Positions 1-6,873 are shown, counted from the first letter of the stretch. The stretch is DNA of 8,162 nucleotides from Bacteroidia bacterium (GCA_030054235.1 JASGCG010000055.1:1-8162), one strand, 5' to 3'. Program-made: numbers and translations. The notes: a model not told the origin generated them from the sequence alone.

Positions 1-354
1 CTGGCCGACCCCGCCAGCCGGCTGACGCCGGTCGGCGGGGCGCTGCGCAAGCTCTCGCTGGACGAGCTGCCGCAACTGTGGTCGGTCATCAAGGGGGACA
101 TGAGCCTGGTCGGCCCCCGCCCCGCTCTCTTCAACCAGCACGAACTGATCGCGGCCCGCAAGGCCCGAGGGATCGATGCACTCCGCCCGGGCATCACGGG
201 CTGGGCACAGATCAACGGCCGCGACGACATTCCTGAATGGCGCAAGGTCGAGCTCGACGAGGAGTACCTTCGCCGCCAGTCGTTCTGGTTTGACCTGCAG
301 ATCCTGTGGCTCACCGCGTGGCGTGTGGTGCGGCGCGATGGCGTGGCGCACTGA
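1..354 (+). CDS. Initiating sugar transferase (polyprenyl-phosphate glycosyl-1-phosphate transferase), C-terminal part
   Basis: This is the 3' end of a gene entering from the left; 117 residues and the stop codon are visible, reading in frame from base 1. It belongs to the bacterial sugar transferase family (PF02397; WcaJ/WbaP/PglC type), which moves a sugar-1-phosphate from a nucleotide sugar onto undecaprenyl phosphate at the cytoplasmic face of the inner membrane, the first step of capsule or exopolysaccharide repeat-unit synthesis. Visible family blocks are SLDELPQLW (residues 19-27 of the visible part), KGDMSLVGPRP (31-41), RPGITGWAQINGR (62-74) and the C-terminal FDLQILWLT (97-105). The N-terminal membrane part and the early catalytic Asp-Glu motif lie outside the window, so it cannot be told whether this is the short or the long multi-membrane form, and the sugar used is unknown. 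It lies 103 bp upstream of the export gene on the same strand, so cotranscription is plausible. Family assignment is secure. Confidence 0.95.
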   Translation: MADPASRLTPVGGALRKLSLDELPQLWSVIKGDMSLVGPRPALFNQHELIAARKARGIDALRPGITGWAQINGRDDIPEWRKVELDEEYLRRQSFWFDLQILWLTAWRVVRRDGVAH

Positions 355-425
355 GGGCGACGAAAGGGCTCTGCGAACGCACCAGGCCAGTACGCAGAAC
401 GACCACTCAACTCCGCGCCGACCCA

Positions 426-448
426 CTAGACTGGTTGACTTCCGGAGG
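426..448 (+). promoter_or_regulatory. Possible -10 element (TAGACT) and strong Shine-Dalgarno before the SLBB export gene
   Basis: TAGACT at 427-432 fits the TAnnnT form of a sigma70 -10 box, but no TTGACA-like -35 is found 16-19 bp upstream, so promoter activity is uncertain. The Shine-Dalgarno GGAGG at 444-448 is clear: it ends 9 bases before the ATG at 458 and supports that start over the in-frame ATG at 464. A start site about 7 bases after the -10 would give a leader of roughly 20 bases that just includes the Shine-Dalgarno. Alternatively the gene is simply read through from the transferase upstream. Confidence 0.4.
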
Positions 449-457
449 CTCTAGGCC

Positions 458-3238
458 ATGCGCATGTCCATTCTGCTCACCGCCATCGTTGCCACCCTTG
501 CCGCCATTCAGCAAGCCCCAGCTGCGCCCCGGCTGCCGCAGGAGCCATCCAGTGCTGCGGCGCCCGCCGCAGCACCGAGCGCCACGCCGACCGGTGGCTC
601 TGCCGCGCCCGCGGCCGCAGCAGATGCCCCAGGCGCGTCGGCGCCGGTGACCAGCCCGGCTGGGCTGACCGCGTCCGCGGGCGTGCCCACGTCCACGCCA
701 ACTGCGGGCGATCGCGGAACCGACTTTGGATACGACTACTTCGGCGGTAACGGTGTGGCCGTGGTCGATGGCCCGATCGACGATGACTACCTGCTCAGCC
801 CCCGCGATGAGATCGTGGTCACGATCTGGGGGGACCTGAACGAGACCATGAACCTGGTCGTCGGCGAACAGGGTTTCATCGAACTGCCCGACAACGGTGG
901 CCGCATCCAGGCCAACGGCGTTCGGCTGCGCGAGGTGCGGCCGCTGTTGCTGCGCGCGCTCTCCCAGATCCGAGGCGGCTACATCAACGCCAGCGACGAA
1001 TCCAAGAGCACGGCCTTCGTGGACATTCGGCTCGGCAAGATCCGACCCCTCTTGGTGCACGTGGTCGGCGAGGTCAACCGCCAGGGCGCGTATTCGGTGA
1101 GTGCCGCCGTGGCCAACGTGATCAACCTGCTCAACAATGCAGGCGGGGTGCGCCCCACGGGGTCGCTGCGCGACGTGCGCATCAAGCGAACCGACGGCAG
1201 GATCGACAGCGTTGACCTGTATGGGTTCTTCCTGCGCGGGGACCTTGATCCCAAGGCGATCCGCCTGCAGCCGGGTGACTACATCATCGTGCCCCTGAAA
1301 CAGCGCGCGGCCACGATCAAGGGGCAGGTCCGGCGGCCGATGACCTATGAACTCCTGCCCAAGGATGGCCTGAAGGAGCTGGTCGAACTGGCGGGTGGCT
1401 TCCTGCCCGATGCCTACTTGCAGCAGGTCCAGCTTCGCCGAACGCAGGTGAATACCGGCGAGACCTACATGGACCTTGACCTGGTGGCGCTGTTCCAAGC
1501 TCCCGATGCGGACATGGACCTGATGGATCGTGACCTGGTGACCGTGGGAGAGAACGTGCAGGTCCGCAAGAACATGGTCACCGTGACCGGTGAGGGCGTG
1601 CTGCGCCCCGGTACGTACGAATGGACCACGGGCATGCGGCTCTCCGATGCCATCTCCAAGGCCAAGGGACTGCGGGAACACGCGTTCCTGAAGCGTGCCG
1701 ACCTGATCCGGACCGATGACGACTTCACCAAGCGGCTGATCTCCTTCCCGCTCGACGGGCTCTACACCAAGCAGCCCGACGGCTCGTTCAGCTTTGCCGA
1801 TCACCCCGAACTCAACCTGCCCCTGCGAGAGATGGACGAGGTGGTGATCCAGTCGACCTGGGGGCTGGCCGGCAAGGACAAGTCCATTCGGCTGGATGGC
1901 ATGGTCAAGGAGCCAGGCACGGTTCCCCTGGCCCAAGGGATGACGCTGCAGGATGTGATCTTCATGCGCGGCGGGTTCCAGGATCCCGACTTCGCCAAGC
2001 TCGCCTATCTGGACATGGGGCATGTGCTTCGAAAGGTCCCTGGCAGCACTGGCACCCAGCTGATCGCCTTTGATCTTGGGGCGGTCCTCAAGGACTCTTC
2101 GGGTGCCGACCTGCCCTTGGAGGATGGAGACGTGATCCGTGTGTATTCCACCGAAGAGTTGGGCTCGCGGCAGTTCGTGGAGATCCAGGGCCTGGTCAAG
2201 AAACCCGGCAGGTTTGCATTCGCCGAGTCGCTGACGTTGGAAGACCTGGTCGTGCTTGCCGGTGGCCTGTCGCCTGATGCCACACGGGTCGAGGCGGTGA
2301 TCGCCCGATCCCTGCGCAACCCAGCCATCGATGCGCCAACCGAAGCCACCAAGGTGACCGTGGTGGCCCTGGCACGCGATTTCGCCCGAAGCGCAGGGGC
2401 GAAGCACGCCCTGCTCCCCTATGACCAAGTCACCATTCGACATCTGGAGGGATGGGAACCGACCCCAATCGCCACCGTGAGCGGCCAGGTCCTGCGTCCC
2501 GGCGCCTACCCCATGCCCAAACGGGACCTGCGCGTGAGCGAGTTGGTGCAGTTGGCGGGGGGACTTCGGCCCGAGGCCTATCCGGAGGGCGCCTCGCTTG
2601 TGCGGCGATCGTCCACGATCGCTCTGGCGGAGGATGGCTCGATGGCCCGGAGCGAGGTGACCATCGACCTGGCGGCAGCCCTTCGCAAGCCGGGCAGCCC
2701 TGAGGACCTCATCCTGCAGGATGGTGACCAAGTCTTCATTCCGGTCAGCTCCGGCATGGTGACGATCACCGGCGGCGTCGCGCGGCCCATGGTGCTGCAG
2801 CACCGCCAAGGGATCAAGCTCTCTGCATACTTGGACCTGTGCGGGGGCATGCTGGCCAAGGCTGATCGCGACCGCATCGCGGTGACCGCTCCCAACAATT
2901 CCACCACGCTCATCGCGAAGGGGCAGGATCCGGTGCTGCTGGCTGGCAGCACGGTTCGTGTACCGCTCCAGCGCGAGACCGAGCGCCTGCAGGTCGTGGA
3001 GATCAAGGGGGCGGTCCAGCGTCCTGCCTTGGTGCAGTTCGTGGAGGATGCCACGCTTGGCTACTACCTTGGGCTGTGCGGCGGCTACACGCCCATCGCG
3101 GATGTGGACCGCGTGGTGGTCCTGATGCCCGATGGTCAATTGCTGGCCAAGGAGGGTGATCGCGAGTTCAACCCAACGATCCCGTCGGGGGCGATCATCG
3201 TGGTCACCGCTCGCCCAAGCCTGCAGGAGGCGAAGTGA
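458..3238 (+). CDS. Polysaccharide export protein with eight SLBB-like repeats (Wza/OPX family)
   Basis: 926 residues. The N-terminus is a short signal-peptide-like segment (MRMSILLTAIVATLAA) with a plausible signal peptidase I site near residues 22-23 (APA). There is no lipobox cysteine. An Ala/Pro/Ser/Thr-rich linker covers about 24-85. A Poly_export domain (PF02563-like) covers about 111-195, with YLLSPRDEIVVTIWG and an FIELPDNGG strand. Eight SLBB-like units (beta strand, G-x-V-x-x-P-G turn, helix ending in AGG) then lie near 196-244, 284-329, 371-418, 475-525, 571-618, 669-717, 766-812 and 844-892. Known OPX proteins form periplasm-to-outer-membrane conduits for capsule or exopolysaccharide. 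Classical Wza is about 380 residues with far fewer such units, so this is a greatly extended form. The C-terminus (IIVVTARPSLQEAK) shows no obvious amphipathic outer-membrane helix. The start has GGAGG 9 bases upstream; the stop overlaps the GTG start of the next gene. Family and role are confident; exact membrane topology is inference. Confidence 0.93.
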   Translation: MRMSILLTAIVATLAAIQQAPAAPRLPQEPSSAAAPAAAPSATPTGGSAAPAAAADAPGASAPVTSPAGLTASAGVPTSTPTAGDRGTDFGYDYFGGNGVAVVDGPIDDDYLLSPRDEIVVTIWGDLNETMNLVVGEQGFIELPDNGGRIQANGVRLREVRPLLLRALSQIRGGYINASDESKSTAFVDIRLGKIRPLLVHVVGEVNRQGAYSVSAAVANVINLLNNAGGVRPTGSLRDVRIKRTDGRIDSVDLYGFFLRGDLDPKAIRLQPGDYIIVPLKQRAATIKGQVRRPMTYELLPKDGLKELVELAGGFLPDAYLQQVQLRRTQVNTGETYMDLDLVALFQAPDADMDLMDRDLVTVGENVQVRKNMVTVTGEGVLRPGTYEWTTGMRLSDAISKAKGLREHAFLKRADLIRTDDDFTKRLISFPLDGLYTKQPDGSFSFADHPELNLPLREMDEVVIQSTWGLAGKDKSIRLDGMVKEPGTVPLAQGMTLQDVIFMRGGFQDPDFAKLAYLDMGHVLRKVPGSTGTQLIAFDLGAVLKDSSGADLPLEDGDVIRVYSTEELGSRQFVEIQGLVKKPGRFAFAESLTLEDLVVLAGGLSPDATRVEAVIARSLRNPAIDAPTEATKVTVVALARDFARSAGAKHALLPYDQVTIRHLEGWEPTPIATVSGQVLRPGAYPMPKRDLRVSELVQLAGGLRPEAYPEGASLVRRSSTIALAEDGSMARSEVTIDLAAALRKPGSPEDLILQDGDQVFIPVSSGMVTITGGVARPMVLQHRQGIKLSAYLDLCGGMLAKADRDRIAVTAPNNSTTLIAKGQDPVLLAGSTVRVPLQRETERLQVVEIKGAVQRPALVQFVEDATLGYYLGLCGGYTPIADVDRVVVLMPDGQLLAKEGDREFNPTIPSGAIIVVTARPSLQEAK

Positions 3239-4299
3239 GCCGCCCCGAAACCAGCGAGGCCCAAGACACCCTGACTGATGAGTCCGCGATCCGCCCCTTG
3301 GCGATCGTGAACACACTGTTGCGCGGCCGATGGACCGTGGTTGGCGTGGCGGCAGCCACGGTCGCCGTGAGCGTGGTCTACGCGCTGCTGCAGCCATCGG
3401 TCTACGTCTCGACCACCCGGTTCCTGCCCTCGAAGTCGACCGGCATGGCCACGCGCATGGCCGCGGCGACCAGCGGTGGCGCAGCGTCGCTGCCTGACGA
3501 TGGCAGCGCATCAAGCGACTATTACGTCGATCTGCTGAAGAGTTCGAGCTTCCTGGAGATGGTGGTGACCTCCACGTTCCTGATCGACGGCACCGACCAG
3601 GACTTGCTGACCTATTGGGAGGTCGAGGGCGCTTCGGACTGGGAGAGGCGCCAACGGGCCAACAAGGCGCTCGGCGATGCCATGACGATCTCGGTGCCGA
3701 AAGCCGTCGCAGCCACTCCACGACTGCTCACGGTGGATGTACGGGCTGACCGGCCCGACCTGGCGGCCGCCATCGCATCAAAGATCCTGACCTGCATCAA
3801 TGAGCACAATGCCAAGTCGCGCGGCAACAAGGCGAAGCAGAACTTGGATTTCATGAAGGCCCAGCTGGAGAAGGCCAACAAGGAGCTCCAGGACCTGACG
3901 GACTCGTTCGCCGAGTTCACTGCCCGGAACCGCAAGATCGTGACCCCGTCGCTGACGGCAGAACGCGACCGGCTCGAGCGCTCAGTACGGGTGCAGGAGG
4001 AAGTCGTGGTCACCCTGACCAAGCAAGTCGAACTGGCCAAGATCGAGGAGCAGGAGACGCGCCCCTCGATCGAGGTCATTCAGCCCCCCGAGCCCCCGTT
4101 GCAGCGCGCCAGCCCCGCGCGCTCGCGCATGGTCATGATCGGTGGGTTCTTGGGGATCATGCTCGGTTGCGGGGTCGTGCTGCTGCGCGACTGGCTCGGC
4201 CGCATGCCCGCGGACGATCCCGATACCCAAGAGTTTCGAAGCCTGCTCACGAGCATCAAGGGCGATGCTGGTCGGCTGTGGAAGCGCCCGTCAGCCTGA
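3235..4299 (+). CDS. Wzz/GumC-type polysaccharide co-polymerase (chain-length determinant), no kinase domain
   Basis: 354 residues, starting at GTG. AGGAGG at 3225-3230 lies 4 bases upstream, and the start overlaps the preceding stop as GTGA, so translation is probably coupled to the export gene. A cytoplasmic N-terminus (1-32) leads to membrane helix 1 at about 33-52, followed by the Wzz-type motif QPSVYVSTTRFLPS (53-66) and a small-residue loop (70-95). A periplasmic region follows, with a long charged helical stretch likely to be coiled coil at about 198-275. A Pro-rich segment (IQPPEPPLQRASPARSR, 282-298) then precedes membrane helix 2 at about 299-317; this order is characteristic of the family. 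The cytoplasmic tail is only about 37 residues, with no Walker motifs and no tyrosine cluster, so any BY-kinase partner must be encoded elsewhere. Known role: an inner-membrane oligomer that sets polymer length and contacts the export protein. The last 44 bp overlap the convergent dehydratase gene. Confidence 0.9.
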   Translation: MSRPETSEAQDTLTDESAIRPLAIVNTLLRGRWTVVGVAAATVAVSVVYALLQPSVYVSTTRFLPSKSTGMATRMAAATSGGAASLPDDGSASSDYYVDLLKSSSFLEMVVTSTFLIDGTDQDLLTYWEVEGASDWERRQRANKALGDAMTISVPKAVAATPRLLTVDVRADRPDLAAAIASKILTCINEHNAKSRGNKAKQNLDFMKAQLEKANKELQDLTDSFAEFTARNRKIVTPSLTAERDRLERSVRVQEEVVVTLTKQVELAKIEEQETRPSIEVIQPPEPPLQRASPARSRMVMIGGFLGIMLGCGVVLLRDWLGRMPADDPDTQEFRSLLTSIKGDAGRLWKRPSA

Positions 4300-6232
4300 G
4301 CGCGGGCGAAGCCAAACGCTCCACGATCGCGCGCACAGCCTTGCCATCGCGCTGGCTCACCGCTGCCTCGAGCCGCTGCAGGGTCTCCTCGAACTCAGCC
4401 CAAGGCACAAAGCCCTCGCGCGCGGTCATGATCGCCGGGTGCGCGGTGCGGTCGACATCGCCACCGATGATGAGCTCCTCGTAGAGCTTCTCGCCGGGGC
4501 GCAGACCCGTGAACTGGATCTGGATCTCGCCGGTGGGGCGCTCGGCATCGCGCACGCTGCGCCCAGCCAGGCGGATCATGTTGCGCGCCATGTCGGCGAT
4601 CTTCACCGGCTCGCCCATGTCGAGCACGAAGACCTCGCCGCCGCGGGCCATGGCCCCCGCCTGCAGGATGAGCTGCACGGCCTCGGGGATCGTCATGAAG
4701 TAGCGCGTGACCTCAGGGTGGGTGACCGTGACCGGCCCGCCGCGCGCGATCTGCTCGCGGAAGATCGGCACCACGCTGCCGCTTGAGCCCCGCACGTTGC
4801 CAAAGCGCCCCATCGTGAACACCGTGCGGCGCCCTGCGCGCTGCCCAAGCAACTCGCTGTTCACTGGGCCGTTCGCACCGCGCTCACCCCCCGCTGCATC
4901 CAGCTCCGCCTGCAGGGCCTGCAGCACGAGCTCGCCCAGGCGCTTGGTGGCACCCATCACGCTTGTGGGGCGCACGGCCTTGTCGGTGCTCACCAGCACG
5001 ACCTTGGACACTCCGTGGCGGATCGCCGCCTCGGCGACGCGCAGCGTGCCGAGCACGTTCACCTCGGCGCCCTCGGCTTCGTTGTCTTCGACGATCGGCA
5101 CGTGCTTGTACGCAGCCGCGTGGTAGATCGTGTCGGGGTGGTGCTGCGCGATGAGCTGGTCCATGCGCACCGCATCGGTCACGCTGGCCAGATGCCGGTG
5201 CAGCGCCACGCGGCTTGAGCCCGGCGCGCCCTGCGAGAGCTGGCGACTGAGCTCGCTGTCGACCTGGAACAGGTTGAACTCGCCGTGATCCACGATGATC
5301 AGGGACGTGGGCCCGAGCGCGGCGATCTGCCGGCAGAGTTCACTGCCGATCGAACCGCCGCCGCCAGTGACCATGACGACCTTGCCAGTGACATCAGCCC
5401 CCAGCAGTGCGCGATCAGGCGTGACAGGCTCGCGACCAAGGAGATCCTCGAGCGCCACGGGGCGCAGCTGGTCCACACGGACCTGGCCGCCATGGATCTC
5501 GGCCAGCGTGGGCACCACGAGAACCGGTACGCCCATGAGGTTGACCTGCTCCAGGATCGCGTGCTGCTTGCGGCGAGCGCCGGGCGAAAGCGCGACCAGG
5601 AACGCCTCGATCTTCAGCGCCACCAGCCGCTCCGTCAGGCGATCGGTGCCGAAGATCGGTACGCCGCGGATCGCTCCACCCGAACGGCTCACGCTGTCAT
5701 CGAAAAAGGCGACCACCTGCGTGGCCGAATCCTGCGCCATCGCGATCATGAGCCCGGCGCCGGCATCGCCGGCACCGTAGATCGCCACGCGCCGCGTGCC
5801 CACCACCGTGGCGCGAAGTAAGTGCCGCACGAGCAGGCGAACGCCGCCACTGGAGAGCAGCACCATGAGCCCGGCGATGGGCACCGCAGTACGTGGGAAC
5901 CCGACGCCGCGGTCGGGCGTGACGAAGACCAGCATCGCCAGGGCGATGCACGCGATCACCGTGCCCTGCCCGATCGTGAACGCCACGCGCGGTCCGACGT
6001 AGCGCGTGATCTCGCGATAGAGCCCAAGGAGCTGGAACGCCACAGGCACCAGGCACGCGAAGGCGACCACTTCCCACCACGGCACGGACTGCCAAGGGGT
6101 GGAGGTGCCCAGCCGCAGGGCCACCGCGCCAAGGAGCGCGAGCGCCGCCGAGGCGGCATCCCAGCCCACCATCAGCCATTGCTTGGTACGACGCGAGGTC
6201 GCGTCAAGGATTCGCGTTAAACGCCGTGGCAT
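4256..6232 (-). CDS. Membrane-anchored nucleotide-sugar 4,6-dehydratase (FlaA1/WbpM/CapD family)
   Basis: 658 residues from the chosen ATG at 6232. Four N-terminal membrane helices lie near residues 21-41, 53-71, 87-104 and 117-134. A first Rossmann domain carries GAGDAGAGL (about 153-161). The extended SDR catalytic domain carries the NAD(P)-binding TGGGGSIGSE (about 289-298), YHAAAYKHVP (about 370-379), VSTDKAVRP, RFGNVRGSSGSV and GLRPGEKLYEEL. The usual Ser-Tyr-Lys triad appears as Ser415, Met426, Lys430 (VMGATK), the SMK variant known from WbpM, an inner-membrane UDP-GlcNAc C6 dehydratase. The likely reaction is 4,6-dehydration of UDP-GlcNAc or a similar sugar, supplying deoxy-amino sugars for the polymer. 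The reading frame stays open up to an ATG at 6370, but the extra 46 residues look non-conserved; starting at MPRRLTRIL puts RRTKQWL just before helix 1, as is typical. No strong Shine-Dalgarno decides the start. A Gly/Asn/Arg-rich insertion (about 445-470) precedes TMGRFGN. Confidence 0.93.
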   Translation of the reverse strand: MPRRLTRILDATSRRTKQWLMVGWDAASAALALLGAVALRLGTSTPWQSVPWWEVVAFACLVPVAFQLLGLYREITRYVGPRVAFTIGQGTVIACIALAMLVFVTPDRGVGFPRTAVPIAGLMVLLSSGGVRLLVRHLLRATVVGTRRVAIYGAGDAGAGLMIAMAQDSATQVVAFFDDSVSRSGGAIRGVPIFGTDRLTERLVALKIEAFLVALSPGARRKQHAILEQVNLMGVPVLVVPTLAEIHGGQVRVDQLRPVALEDLLGREPVTPDRALLGADVTGKVVMVTGGGGSIGSELCRQIAALGPTSLIIVDHGEFNLFQVDSELSRQLSQGAPGSSRVALHRHLASVTDAVRMDQLIAQHHPDTIYHAAAYKHVPIVEDNEAEGAEVNVLGTLRVAEAAIRHGVSKVVLVSTDKAVRPTSVMGATKRLGELVLQALQAELDAAGGERGANGPVNSELLGQRAGRRTVFTMGRFGNVRGSSGSVVPIFREQIARGGPVTVTHPEVTRYFMTIPEAVQLILQAGAMARGGEVFVLDMGEPVKIADMARNMIRLAGRSVRDAERPTGEIQIQFTGLRPGEKLYEELIIGGDVDRTAHPAIMTAREGFVPWAEFEETLQRLEAAVSQRDGKAVRAIVERLASPALRLTGASTADQHRP

Positions 6233-6254
6233 GAAGACAACCCCGAAGGGGCGC

Positions 6255-6282
6255 ATGCTACGAAGAGTCGTGACGAAATCAA
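6255..6282 (-). promoter_or_regulatory. Possible sigma70-type promoter for the dehydratase gene
   Basis: Reading the minus strand, TTGATT (6282-6277) and TAGCAT (6260-6255) are separated by 16 bases. A start site about 7 bases after the -10 would fall near 6248 and leave a leader of about 16 bases before the ATG at 6232. This would exclude the longer reading frame that opens at 6370. The leader contains only GGGG as a weak Shine-Dalgarno-like run. The match is modest and could be chance. Confidence 0.3.
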
Positions 6283-6362
6283 TGGTCGCGGGAAACATCG
6301 ACCCAACGGCCATAATCGGCTCAGTGATGCGCGGCGAGCGGCGATGTGGCGTGGTTGGGCGG

Positions 6363-6392
6363 CTGACCATCGCGCGAACCCCGGCCTAGACT
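6363..6392 (+). promoter_or_regulatory. Probable promoter producing a leaderless mRNA for the CoxG-like gene
   Basis: CTGACC (6363-6368, near TTGACA) and TAGACT (6387-6392, TAnnnT type) are separated by 18 bases. The -10 ends six bases before the ATG at 6399, so transcription would begin at or within a base or two of the start codon. No Shine-Dalgarno is present between 6380 and 6398, which agrees with leaderless translation. The pair lies in the divergent gap between this gene and the dehydratase. Confidence 0.55.
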
Positions 6393-6398
6393 CCGCCC

Positions 6399-6851
6399 AT
6401 GGCCACGCACGAGCCCTTCAGCGGCACCGAACACCTGGACGCCCCCCCTGCCAAGGCGTTTGCCTTCCTCACGGACCTGGATGCGCTGAGCAAGGTCGTG
6501 CCCGGCATGGTCAGCGCCACGCGCACCGGCCCCGACAGCGTGCTCTGCCAGGTCAAGCCGGGGTTCAGCTTCATCCGCACCACCCTGAAGATGACCTTCA
6601 CGCTGGTCGAGAAGCGCGCTGACGAGCACGTGACGATCCGCGTGGATGCCACCGGCATCGGCACGGCGTTCAGCGTCGAGACGAAGATGGAGCTCGTGCC
6701 CGAAGGCACCGGCACGCAGATGGCCTGGACCGCGACGATCGTGAAGATGAGCGGCTTGGTGAGCGCGGTCGGCACCACGATCATCCGCGCCGCCGGCGAC
6801 CAGGTGATCAAGGACGGCTTCGCCGCCCTGCGCAAGGCGATGGCGAACTGA
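6399..6851 (+). CDS. SRPBCC-fold protein, CoxG-like (carbon monoxide dehydrogenase subunit G family)
   Basis: 150 residues, cytosolic, with no signal peptide or membrane segment. It resembles the CoxG/SRPBCC (START-like helix-grip) family. It has an opening strand FSGTEHL (7-13), then APPAKAFAFLTDLDALSKVVPG (15-36), which matches the family pattern of a short helix followed by a conserved Pro-Gly. Further strands alternate through about 116 (for example VKPGFSFIRTTLKMTF and GTQMAWTATIV). A long C-terminal helix (about 118-148; GTTIIRAAGDQVIKDGFAALR) closes the hydrophobic pocket in this fold. CoxG itself helps recruit CO dehydrogenase to the membrane, but many members sit in genomes without that operon and have no known ligand. 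No cox or molybdenum-enzyme gene is seen here, so the CO-dehydrogenase label should not be taken as function. The gene is divergent from the dehydratase and followed by a 228-bp gap, so it appears monocistronic. The ATG at 6399 is supported by the promoter spacing. Confidence 0.82.
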   Translation: MATHEPFSGTEHLDAPPAKAFAFLTDLDALSKVVPGMVSATRTGPDSVLCQVKPGFSFIRTTLKMTFTLVEKRADEHVTIRVDATGIGTAFSVETKMELVPEGTGTQMAWTATIVKMSGLVSAVGTTIIRAAGDQVIKDGFAALRKAMAN

Positions 6852-6856
6852 GGGGC

Positions 6857-6873
6857 GGGGCGAACTCTGCCCC
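6857..6873 (+). terminator. Weak hairpin after the CoxG-like gene
   Basis: GGGGC (6857-6861) pairs with GCCCC (6869-6873) around a 7-base loop, starting 5 bases after the stop codon. No run of T follows (CTGCCGG comes next), so it is not a standard intrinsic terminator. It may protect the 3' end or mark a terminator of the U-less kind seen in GC-rich genomes. Confidence 0.3.

Noticed and set aside
370..398. Inverted repeat TCTGCG / CGCAGA after the sugar transferase gene
   Set aside because: The stem is only 6 bp with a 17-base loop and no T-run, too weak to call a terminator.
407..3721. A 1104-codon open frame on the minus strand opposite the SLBB and co-polymerase genes
   Set aside because: Its product is low-complexity (rich in His, Gly, Arg, Gln) with no recognisable domain, and it is exactly antisense to two well-recognised genes. 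Strong G/C third-position bias on the sense strand removes stops from this antisense frame.
4142..4786. A 214-codon + strand frame across the end of the co-polymerase and into the dehydratase
   Set aside because: It is antisense to the conserved SDR domain of the dehydratase, has no family signature, and no Shine-Dalgarno fits its start.
5285..5821. A 178-codon + strand frame opposite the dehydratase
   Set aside because: It is antisense to the TGGGGSIG cofactor-binding region and the first Rossmann domain; its composition (Asp/His/Arg-rich) is that of a shadow frame.
6233..6370. 46-residue N-terminal extension of the dehydratase starting at the ATG at 6370
   Set aside because: The extension is not like the family N-terminus, has no good Shine-Dalgarno, and overlaps the predicted promoters of both divergent genes. 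I could not exclude intermediate starts at 6313, 6298 or 6256.
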